Shown here piece by piece: positions 44,993 to 54,574 of a stretch of DNA of 64,000 nucleotides. Positions within the stretch are counted from its first letter, which is position 1; every line of letters begins with the position of its first letter. The notes below the pieces were generated by a model. It saw only the letters and a program-made list of their open reading frames with translations, did not search any database and was not told the DNA's origin. Source of the stretch: Diaporthe sp. PMI_573 (Eukaryota; Ascomycota; Sordariomycetes; Diaporthales; Diaporthaceae); assembly GCA_021399435.1 (NCBI GenBank), contig JAJTUP010000032.1, forward strand, positions 62,001 through 126,000. Direction: 5' to 3'. Both the position numbers and the translations under genes were made by a program.

Positions 44993-45283
44993 ATAAGCGT
45001 AGCGAAGAACGACCCGAGTTTTCTTGCAAGACAATGCTTCTAGCGGAGCTTTAATCTAAGAAAAATTCTTAATTTCTAGGGGGAGGAGACCCCCTAGGAC
45101 CCCCCAGCCTACGGCGTAAAGCCTGCGGCGCTATAAATTTGGTGCTGTGAATTCTAATCGATAAGAACCGCTAAGAACCGCTTAACCAATCCCCATAGGA
45201 GAAACCTTTTTGCACATTCTAGGAGAAATAGATTAAGCTCCGCTCAGAGCACCACCTCGCAAGCTCGGGTCACTCTTCGCTAC
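44993..45283. repeat. Nested inverted repeat pair
   Basis: ATAAGCGTAGCGAAG..GACCCGAG near 44993-45018 is the inverted match of CTCGGGTC..CTTCGCTACGCTTA near 45260-45290. Inside it AGCGGAGCTTTAATCT near 45042 pairs with AGATTAAGCTCCGCT near 45230. The block looks like the end of a mobile element or a stem-loop array, but I cannot assign a family. Confidence 0.75.
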
Positions 45284-45408
45284 GCTTAATAAGTCCTAGT
45301 GAGGGACATGGAGGGTTCACAGTGGGCTGCGTGTGACTGCGTAACACTCGTCCTTTGCTTTCCAATCTTCGGTCTCGTCATATTTGTACAGTGAACATGG
45401 AACGGACT

Positions 45409-48400
45409 CTATCCAGTCTGCCTCCCATCCATCTCGAACTCAACACCATCCTCTCCCATTCTGGCTGTAAGCAAAGCTCTGCAGGCCCCGCCTTCCTCCT
45501 CTCTCTCGCCATCTACAACCCCCTGGGACACAAGATAATCACTGTGGGTGATGACCATGATATACGCGAACCTCGCTTCCGCCATGAAGTCGCACCACTT
45601 CACGACAGCCGTCTGTCCGGCGGTATCGAGGCTGTCAAATACCTCGTCGACGAGCAAGTAGTTGGCATGGTGAGGTGAGCGGGCGTGACTGACGTACAAC
45701 AGCGCAAAAAAGATGGCGAGATCAATCCGTTTGCGTTCGCCACCACTGCGTTTCCCGTACGATAGGCGGCAGTCGACCGAAAGTCGGCTATCAAGGGCGG
45801 CAGCCGAGGTGTCCTGGATTTTCTCACCCTCCGTCTCGTTGGTGGACTTTAGGTGATCGATGAAGAGCGAGCGCAGCATCCCGGTTGTCAAGGCGGTGGC
45901 GTGTCGGCTATTTTCGAACAAGATGGGAAGAATCTGCGTGGTGAAGGTGTTCAGATCCGAGAGGGACTGCTCCAGCATGAACTCCCGAAAGTTGTAGGAC
46001 GATGTAGCTGAGGACGATGACGAGGATGAAGTCGAGGTTGGGGAGCGGCGGGACTTTTGTGCCAGTGCCGAGGCCCAGAAATCGATGAGAGTGCGGTCTG
46101 CGGCAAGGCTGGCCATGTTGTTTCGGATGATGTCGCAATTCGCCTCCAGGCTTCGCCGAGCTACGGATTCCCTCTCGACAATCTGTCCGTAAGTCGCTAC
46201 TTTTGCAGAGATCGCCCGAGTTGCTGCCTGAAGCTCTCCGAGGTTCGCGCGCTTAGCCAAATGAAGCTCCCGCTGGCCCTGGAGGTGAGCCAGCATCTTG
46301 AAAGCTGAGTTAAGATGTGTGCGCATAGCCTTGGCGTCGGCTGTGGAAACTTCTAGGAGGCTATCCCGCACATTGTGTTTCGGTATGTGTTCCTCACTGG
46401 CAAACCGTTGAGTGGTACGCGACTTGGAACCCAGATGTTCTAGACGGGATAGCTGCCGTTGCTGCTCTGCTATCATACCCTCTATTCCCTCCAAGGACAG
46501 GCGATATGCATGCAGTTCTTGCTCCATCCTATCTTTCGCCTTCTTTCGAGCATCAACGCCGGTTGCCTTGCCAAACATAGCCGTGATACGGCGCAACAAC
46601 ATCAACACAGCCCTCAGCGAATATCCTGCAACTCGCTGCCATGGAGTAGAAGGCAATGACTTTGATAGGAGGGGGGATTTCAGGTCCGCACCCATGGATT
46701 GAAATCGGTCATGCATCCTTACGAGGATATCTAGGAGCCAGGGAAACGGCGAGGCAGCATTTCTTTCTGGTTCTGCGATAGGCCCTGCTTCTTCGACAGG
46801 CTTTGTCGACAATAGCTTCAAGTGCCTGCACTCCAAATCTCTGAGATCCTGTATCACTGCGAGCCGCCGATCATGGATGGCCGCTCTGACTTTCTCGAAA
46901 GCTCTGCGAGCATCTGCGAGCTTGTTACAGTGCAGCAGAGCGACTACTTGTTTCTGCGCCGCGGAGATCTGCTCATCGAGTTGCATCAACTGAGCCGTAG
47001 CGTCCGTGGTATCGAGGCCTGTCGTTATGCCAAGGTCTTTGAGGGCTTCTTCTCTTTGAATGTCGGTCTGCTTGAGCTCTTCCTCTAGCCATCTTTTTGT
47101 ATCGTCGAGTTCCATGATGTGTTCATGTACATGGTCTATTCTCTGCTCAAGCCCGACTAGCTTGGACTGCAATTCAGCCATATCACCGTCCAGCTCGCGC
47201 AATAGACGCCGGGTGATACTGGTGCAGTGGTCCAAGACCTCTAGACCCAAGATCGACAGAATCAAAGCCCTCTTCTGAGCTGGCGTCGAGCTCAGGAAGC
47301 TCGTGGCACTCTCATGGCCCAGCACGATCGTCCTGATGAAGACGTCATAATTTACGCCAAGCAGCTCGTCAATGGTCGCTTGTGTGCTCCGGGCATCCGC
47401 TTTTTCGAACTCAGGTAGTACTTTCCCGTTGTGCTCTACAATTATTCTGTTACCGTATGCCTTATGTTTGCGAAACCTCTCAATAGCGTAGCCATTGTTG
47501 AATTCTATGCGCACGCTGCAGTCTCGCATTGTCTTTTCGTTCACGACGTCGTTCACACTCAAGCCACTGCGAAGGCATCGCCCGAACTGGCACCATACTA
47601 TGGCCTCAACTAGAGTGCTTTTCCCCGAGCCGTTCGCGCCAACAAGGAAAGTGAGACCTCGTGTGATGTCTGTTCCGAAGTCAAAGTGGACTCTCGACTG
47701 TATGCTGAGGAAGTTCGTAATGGTAAGCGAGCGAGGCTGGGCGCTAAAGATAGTGGGGGATTCGACATGTGTTTGGGCTGTTGTCCCAGCCTCATCAGTT
47801 CGATGTCTCGGAATTATCCCTTTGTAGGTCAGAGTCTGGGGCGGGCCGTGTCCGAGTGCTTGGCTACTCGCATCTGCTTGTTCGCTCGTTGCGGCTTCCA
47901 GTAATTTCTGGCCCACCTGTATCAGCAACTTTCGGGACTTCTCGAGCGATTTCTCTAAGTCAAGTCCCTCCACATATCTTGCCACCTGCTCTCGAATATC
48001 GACTTGTCGAGGCTGGCTCGGGCAAGGAGCCAGTGCTAGATCAGTTGCGCTTGGCGCGCTGGCCGGTTCGTCAGCTGCTACCTGGTTCATACGGTTATCG
48101 ATTTCATGGGTGGCCTGTTGTGGCAAAGAGTCACTGGCAGGTCGTGTGATACCCAGTCCGTGTAAAGCGACCGTGCCCTGAAACCTGGGTGCTATAAGCC
48201 TCCAACTCCTCACGCTGCGAGCCCCGAGTGAGACGAGCTTATCCCTTGCAGCAGCGTATTTGAAGCTCGTGAGGTCGCCCAGCAGCATGACATGTCTGCC
48301 ACGGATCGCAGCTGGATCTGCCGTACCACCCAGGACCTCCGCCAAATCTGCAGTAATGTAGCCTACGGCGTACGGATTCACAATGAGCTCATGTCGGAGC

Positions 48401-49263
48401 GTCTTAGGATCAAGCAGAATAACCCCGCGCTGCTCATCCCAGAAGTCCGCCCACGTCAACTGCAACGGCGATCCCACGTATGTCACGCTTCCATGCAGAC
48501 GGGCCGTCTCCGCCTCGTCCGGGAGTTCCCTGGCGTTCGGGATTGGCGACGGCTGCAAGATAGTCTGGTGACAGTGGAAATGCCCCGTGTAGGTCCTGGC
48601 TAGGCTTGAAAAGCAAGTCGGGCTGATGAGCCCGTGGTACGCAATAGACCCATTGCTATGATTGGTGGCGTCGGGGCTTGGGTGGACAACGTGGCGTTGT
48701 GTGATGGCCTTGTGAATAGCCAGATGCGCGAAGGCAACCGTCTCGACAGCGTCGTCTCTGCCGAGTGCGGCAACGGCGTCAGTCAGCTCGGACTGGTCCT
48801 CGCGAAATGGCAGTATGAGCACGCGGCGACCGTCCCATACATGGGAGCCGACGTCTCGGTGCAGCTGCACAAGGGGAGTGGCTAGGCACAGCGCCTCAAG
48901 GGCGGTGGTGGCATAGTCGCGCCGGTAGGCTAAGTCATGGTTGCCCGTCACGACGTGGACGTGAGCCACCTGTGCGTCGTGCACGAGCGAGCTGAGGAAG
49001 CGGTAGCAGGCCGAGAGCACGTGCGTAGGTTGGCTAGAACGGCAAGTCAGAAGGTCCCCGCAGACCACGACGCGGTGCACCTGTTGCTGCTTTGCCACCG
49101 AGTTGATCCATGCCGCCGTTTGCATGATGCGGCTTAGGTCGTGGTGCTTGAAATGGATATCGGCTAAGAGCAGCCATTTGACCTTGGCTGAGTGTACTGG
49201 CATGGCCTTGATGGTGCGTTCTGATTGTTCTGGAAGGATTTGCGTGAGCGATGCGATGGGCAA
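45409..49263 (-). CDS. Fused SbcD-like metallophosphatase and SbcC/Rad50-like ATPase
   Basis: One intronless frame of 1284 residues carries both halves of an Mre11-Rad50/SbcCD-type DNA-end nuclease. Residues 28 to about 300 are a calcineurin-like phosphoesterase: DIH (35-37), GD (69-70), GNHD (107-110), His180 and GHFHCH (227-232). Residues about 511-700 are the ATPase N-lobe with Walker A GANGSGKST (542-550). Two coiled-coil stretches follow, split by a proline- and hydrophobic-rich insert, and a serine run lies near 1080. The C-lobe has signature SGGERKR (1173-1179), Walker B LLVDE (ending at Glu1207), D-loop SLD and the H-loop His1240. I see no CxxC zinc hook. The usual Q-loop Gln appears as His650 (VLGHESATSFL). 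In bacteria, phages and eukaryotes these are normally two proteins. The gene lacks introns among intron-rich neighbours, which hints at transfer or retroposition. An alternative start is Met21 at 49203. Confidence 0.92.
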   Translation of the reverse strand: MPIASLTQILPEQSERTIKAMPVHSAKVKWLLLADIHFKHHDLSRIMQTAAWINSVAKQQQVHRVVVCGDLLTCRSSQPTHVLSACYRFLSSLVHDAQVAHVHVVTGNHDLAYRRDYATTALEALCLATPLVQLHRDVGSHVWDGRRVLILPFREDQSELTDAVAALGRDDAVETVAFAHLAIHKAITQRHVVHPSPDATNHSNGSIAYHGLISPTCFSSLARTYTGHFHCHQTILQPSPIPNARELPDEAETARLHGSVTYVGSPLQLTWADFWDEQRGVILLDPKTLRHELIVNPYAVGYITADLAEVLGGTADPAAIRGRHVMLLGDLTSFKYAAARDKLVSLGARSVRSWRLIAPRFQGTVALHGLGITRPASDSLPQQATHEIDNRMNQVAADEPASAPSATDLALAPCPSQPRQVDIREQVARYVEGLDLEKSLEKSRKLLIQVGQKLLEAATSEQADASSQALGHGPPQTLTYKGIIPRHRTDEAGTTAQTHVESPTIFSAQPRSLTITNFLSIQSRVHFDFGTDITRGLTFLVGANGSGKSTLVEAIVWCQFGRCLRSGLSVNDVVNEKTMRDCSVRIEFNNGYAIERFRKHKAYGNRIIVEHNGKVLPEFEKADARSTQATIDELLGVNYDVFIRTIVLGHESATSFLSSTPAQKRALILSILGLEVLDHCTSITRRLLRELDGDMAELQSKLVGLEQRIDHVHEHIMELDDTKRWLEEELKQTDIQREEALKDLGITTGLDTTDATAQLMQLDEQISAAQKQVVALLHCNKLADARRAFEKVRAAIHDRRLAVIQDLRDLECRHLKLLSTKPVEEAGPIAEPERNAASPFPWLLDILVRMHDRFQSMGADLKSPLLSKSLPSTPWQRVAGYSLRAVLMLLRRITAMFGKATGVDARKKAKDRMEQELHAYRLSLEGIEGMIAEQQRQLSRLEHLGSKSRTTQRFASEEHIPKHNVRDSLLEVSTADAKAMRTHLNSAFKMLAHLQGQRELHLAKRANLGELQAATRAISAKVATYGQIVERESVARRSLEANCDIIRNNMASLAADRTLIDFWASALAQKSRRSPTSTSSSSSSSATSSYNFREFMLEQSLSDLNTFTTQILPILFENSRHATALTTGMLRSLFIDHLKSTNETEGEKIQDTSAAALDSRLSVDCRLSYGKRSGGERKRIDLAIFFALLYVSHARSPHHANYLLVDEVFDSLDTAGQTAVVKWCDFMAEARFAYIMVITHSDYLVSQGVVDGEREEEGGACRALLTARMGEDGVEFEMDGRQTG

Positions 49264-50735
49264 ACTTGAAGCTGCATCGAAAACACGGAAGGAAGAAAGA
49301 AGGGTGAGAAACAGGCAGCCTGTGCTTCTAAATTGTGGAGACTATGGGAAAAGAATGGCTTCGCCCAGTGAATGGCCGCAGTTGTTGTGACATAGGATTA
49401 CTACGTTGGACACCCCAGGTCTAACATCACCCTTGGGAATTGAATCTTGGAGAAAGCCGTTTGCTGTGTGGATCTAAGTTAATGGGAAGTGCATTACACC
49501 ACCTAAGTAGCTGATCTTCAGCAGTGGATTTCAATACTTTCAAGCATGCGATAAGATGAAGGTCTGATCTTGCTTTAATGCCTGCTATTAAGCAAGGGAA
49601 ACATCGCAATTTACAGGACTTACTTCACGCCTGTCATATAGCAGAACCATACCGTACTTTGGTGAGCCGCAGAAAGGGTCACTACAATCTCAATCGCTAC
49701 CTGTTGCCATAGGTCGTGGGGCCGTCTCACTTCCCTGTAAGAAGATTCCCTACTTCTTCCTACAGAGTAGCTCTCCTGCTTTAGGACGCCGGCTGGCCGA
49801 AAGAGAATCCCCTTTTTCCCCTTACCAGTACTTGCCCTTTTGAGAATAATTGTTCAGGAAGCCTGATTCTGATTCTGATTCTGATTCTGATTATAAGGCT
49901 CAACTTAAAGAAGAGAGGCGGTAAATGTGACGGTACGGAGCTTATAACTGCTAGGGAATTCCAATTAGAGATTGGAAATTCTAGTCTTTTAGCCGAGCGG
50001 CCTATTTGCTAGCAGTGATAGAATCCGTCTCAGTTACACTTAAACTTAAAAAGGAAGAAAGGAAGGAAGAAAGGTGCTTCCCTTCCTGTGGTAGGTGGTA
50101 TGTACTGTGTACTCTGTGACTATTCTTTTTGCTCTGTGATTATTTTCCCGCTATATAACTATTTCTTCCTAAAATGTGTTAAATATATACTTAATAGCTT
50201 AGACGGTAAGGTAACTATATTATTATCATATATACTGCAAGGTTTATACTTAATGATCTTAGAGAAGAAGTATTTGAATAGGTAAACGAGGGTTATAGTG
50301 ACCTCTTCTGCGGCCCACTAAAGCATGGTATGAAAATATCTGGTATTTGGGGATATATCTTTTGTGGGTTGTCCTTTTTATACGGTCCCTGAGTCTTTAC
50401 AGCTTTGTGTCCCAACGTCGAAGGTCCGAGTTGACTGTAGACCTGTAGCCCCGCACATTTCCGCGAGAATCCCTTGTTCCTCCCTCATTTATTTAGGTCT
50501 GCCTAGTTGTAAAGCGTTTTGTCACAAGCCAGGTTGTGAACTGGGAGGGAGCCTTGGAGCTATCTCTAGTTCAGCGCCAATATTTGTCTCAGCGAGCATA
50601 TTAGCCTACATTGGATCTAGCCCCCTTCACTTTCTTATTACCTAGGCGCCTGATCACATACATTTCGCGCCTGGAGCATTTATTTGGGGTTGGAAATTAC
50701 AAGACGATTAGAAACCCGACCTTCAATGCTACGAT
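49264..50735. other. AT-rich, repeat-bearing interval
   Basis: No gene was seen. It holds the CTGATT microsatellite at 49863-49892, a purine run of GGAAGAAA units near 50048-50074 and a very AT-rich stretch at about 50150-50300. It may be a worn transposon relic, but I cannot identify one. Confidence 0.4.
49863..49892. repeat. (CTGATT)5 microsatellite
   Basis: Five perfect tandem copies of CTGATT are visible. Confidence 0.95.
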
Positions 50736-53459
50736 CTAAATTAGAACAAGTTCTTGCAGGCCTCGTTCTGTGGCACCGAAAATCGACTCATACTCTTCAT
50801 CCTCGCCCCTTAGACCTAAGCATTCATCCCACTTCTTTCCCCTCGATGACATGAGATGTATCATCCCAGACCGGTGGAACGTGTTCGCTTCATTCACCTC
50901 TGCGACTTGCACGAGGATGCCGTATACATTCACATCATCTGGATCCCCCTTTGGACTCCCTTTGGCAAGAAGTAGCATGTGGGTGGGTTCATTCAAACGC
51001 CACTTCTGATCTTCAGGAATGTTGTTTTTGCCTCGAAACTTGCATGGTTCCTTGTTGTCATACTTCATCCACACATGCTCCATCCATTGTGGCTGCGTTT
51101 CAGAGTTTCCAGGTAATCTCCTCAGCGCTCCCCTAATTACGAGCCCGCGCACGCCGGACTTCTCAAAAGACGTCGATTGCAGGTCAGATTTGAATCCAGG
51201 AATATCAGACAAGACTCTGATAATGCGAACTCCATCTAGAGGCGTGACTTGTGTTATATTTACGTCAAACGAGGCACTGGCAACGATCCCAGCCGTTAAA
51301 GACGCCCAGGACCATGACGGCGCAAGCTGCTCTTCCTGAATGCTCGCCCGGAGGGGTAAACGGTGCAGGAGGAGCGACTGGAGGAGATCTCCTGACCAAA
51401 ACCCAGCAACGAAGTCATCATCGATGAATTCACTCAGAATACGCGCTATTCCAGTCACTGCTGGAAAGCGGTCCCGGTTGAAGGTCATCGCAGAGTGAGC
51501 GTAGGTGCTGAGGAAGGTATTCCAGAACGAATAGATGGCTTCCGGCTCGCTTTGCTTGCTCAACGAGCGTAATCGATCTCGTCCACTGTGCTCCATTTCT
51601 TCCCAAATGATATGGCCATTCACGTATGGACTTGACGTGACTGCTTCGCTGAAAATTCCTTCGTTGCACTCCCACCAAATTTGTTCCCTTGTGTAATGAA
51701 TGATGGCGGCTGATAAAACTCGTTCCTGGGCTACCCAAGCCCGCTCAAACAGCGGGGATTTGGTGATTTGCTTATCAAACTCGGTCCAGTCTAGCCTGAC
51801 ATAGAGACCTTTGTAGGCGGTCTTCTTTTTCAGCTCATTGTCGACTTGGACAAAATCCGCGTATAGTGGGAAATGCACAAGTGGCAACGCTTTCCTTTCG
51901 GAAAATAGTCCCGAGAGACCATTCTCATAGCCAGTTGCCGCAATGTTGAACTCGCCATGCAAATAAACGTCTCCCATTCTCTTCGCCTCGTGCGTCCAAT
52001 CCTCCTTCACGTCCTGGATAATGCAGAGGGAGTCGATCCATAAGTAGTGGATACCGACCTCGTATGAGACGTGGATCGCGTCTTGAAACACCTTTGGCAG
52101 TTGCTCGATGGGTATTGCTTGGCTGAGATCTTCGAAGTTGCTTTTCAGCAACCTGAAAATTACACCTTTCCCCCAGCAGTGGCTCAGCGTGGCGTACGGA
52201 GTGCTAGTCGGTAAATCTTTTGTTTCGCAAATTCTGGCTGAAAGGTCTGGTGACTGACTGTCAGGCCTACGAATTTGAATCAGTCGGGTTGGAAGACTTC
52301 TTGTTTCTTTCCTCCAGTTCTGACAGTTCACATGATTCAAACACTGTTGGTACCATGATCGTGCTACACTCAGGCTTGCTGCCGACTTTGCGCTGGATGT
52401 CCTGAGAGTGGGATCTAGCGCAGACATGTTAACGGGAGGCTCGGATAAATATCAATGCTGATCATTTGACACACCTAAAAACTCTGGTCCAAGACCCAAT
52501 TTGCGGGCAGGATAAAATTCCATGCCTTTCAATTTCTGACCATGCTCACAGAAAGTATCAACAGGATGAAGTTGTTCGCACTGGCAGAGGTAAAAGGAAA
52601 GGCACAACTGGAAACAACGCCTGCCCACTTCATATACCGCGCATTCGATGGACCAGAATTCTTTCTTGGTTGCCGGAGGGTCAGAATCATTGCAAAATCT
52701 TTCCAAAGACTCTGCCACGTCCGCACAGAGATAGCAGCCGGCGTCGACGGACTTTGTCAACGAAGACAGAGACGGATGATACGAAGTTTCACGACGCACC
52801 GACCGTCCCCGGGCAAGATTGCGACAGATGGAGCACAGGCTTGAAGCCATTTGGCTCAAAGCAAGAGAAATGTCATCGTCCAAGTCTCCTGTGGAATCGT
52901 CCTCGTCCGTGCTTATGTCGACATCTTCGTGCTGGTCCTTTGGGCTCAATGCCATCAAATCTTTCCACTTCTTCGTTAATTCGTCTTCTTCCTGCCTCAG
53001 GTCGACTTCTTCCTGGTCCAAACGGGTTCTCTCAAGAAAAAGAGCGTCTGATCTTCTGCCGATATCGTCTCGTTCCTGGTCCAATCGACTGAGTTCAAGA
53101 TCAGTAGCGTCTAAGCGTCTCCGGGTATCTTCTTCCCTATCGTCCATGCTTGTGTCGACATCTTCGTTCTGGTCTGTTGGGATCAAGGCGTAGATACCGT
53201 CCAATTCCTCCCACAACTTGTCTCGTACCTCTTCTATTCGTTCCTCTTCAAGGAGCAAAGCGTCTTCTTCCCTCATGAGCTCGTCAAATTCCTCGAATAC
53301 TCGGCTCTGTTCAAAATCAATAGCGTCCAATCTCCTCGTGACCTCGTCTTGTCTCCTTGAGACATCTTCCCAATCGTACGAGCTTGTATTGACAACCCCT
53401 TCCTGGTCCGCTTTTGAATCGACGTATTCAGCCTCGTCCATTTTGATGTTGAGTGTCAC
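50736..53459 (-). CDS. HET-domain protein with duplicated coiled coil
   Basis: This is a heterokaryon-incompatibility-domain protein; such proteins trigger cell death on non-self recognition or remain functionally unknown. Exons 52475-53459 and 50736-52414 give 887 residues. Residues about 30-200 are highly charged coiled coil in which one unit of roughly 75-80 residues occurs twice, each starting RRLDA and ending near DQNEDVDTS or DQHEDVDIS. A Cys-rich segment follows (CSICRNL, GCYLCADV). The HET domain spans about 402-550: YATLSHCWGKG, LWIDSLCIIQD and the closing AATGYENGLSGLFSER. The intron joins PEFL to DPTLRTSS in frame. The C-terminal third resembles other HET proteins (LAPSWSWASL). The start could also be Met7 at 53441. 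Confidence 0.9.
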
Positions 53460-54574
53460 GATTGGAAACGATGGAGAAAACTGCTCTCATTTCCGTATGA
53501 ACTACCTACTGAAAGGGCCCCAGGGCCACATATTTAAATACCGAAACATTGAGTCGGGCCCTCACATGGCCCACAGTATTCCCACCTTTCCTGTGGCACT
53601 GCGGCACGGAAAGCTCAGCGCTGCGGAGTGATCACAACATCTTGTACACTGAGTAACGATTGACCGACTGTAGCTATAAACTGGTACCCGGGATCTGTGA
53701 CGGAGACTTGCAGAACATCGGTGAGACATTGCCTCCAAGTAACACAAGAACGAATTACTGCGAGGGTAGTTGGGGACGTGATGAAAAGAATGATTGGTCA
53801 CGGACCCAGTTGGGTGGGTGGAGGGGTCTTACCTCTCTTATCCTGCGCAATGCATCCTTTGTCCCACCAACAGTACTGTAACAGAAATGTAAGCGAGCAG
53901 CCCCACGCACGCACATGACAACTCGCCTGCATGGCCGCAGCTGCGGAAGGTTTTCAAGGCAGCCAGCACATATGAAACTCGGTATTGGTCAAAGGTCCCA
54001 CACATCGTTGATGGAAGGCGCTTTCGTCTGTGCCCCCAAAGCGGAGCACAGTTGAGTAATGGCATCAGGACGGCAGTATACTTTTCTTTTGTTGGAGGCC
54101 TACCGTTCCATTTACACAGGCAAAGTCGAAGCTAAGTGGGCCGCGCGTGTTGAAGGCGTTGGGTAAGTGATCTCAAACCAACTCTGCAAAGCATATCATG
54201 ATAGCATCTCCCGGTGCGGGATGGTCGCCTTCTCGAACCTCGCCCTCAACCTCGTACTCACCGAAAGCTCCACCATCCGCGCATGGTCGAAGACATTCCT
54301 TTGAGCTTCGGCCTCGGGGCAAACTCCTGTGCCGTTAACTCCAACTCCAGGGAGACCACCTTGCAAAATTTGACATGTGTGGGCAGTTGTTGCGCATACG
54401 TAAAATCAAGTCAGAGAGATGTTCGAAGGTCGCAGAGCGAATATCTACATCGGACAGTGAGTACTAGAGACACGAGTATTCACCAGATCAGTTACATAAC
54501 GTATTCATATCTAAAGTTTCTGGTTCAATTTCAAGGTTTATCTTACACGTAATTGCTCGACTAACTCTGTGTTG
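53460..54574. other. Spacer between the two HET genes
   Basis: This 1.1 kb holds the promoter side of the first HET gene and the 3' side of the second. No motif-bearing ORF or repeat was seen. Confidence 0.35.

Larger units (their letters stand above)
44543..45408. other. Intergenic region of nested inverted repeats
   Basis: There is no gene, but dense palindromic structure from 44843 to about 45300, described separately. It separates the lyase and the convergent SbcD-SbcC fusion gene. Confidence 0.5.
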
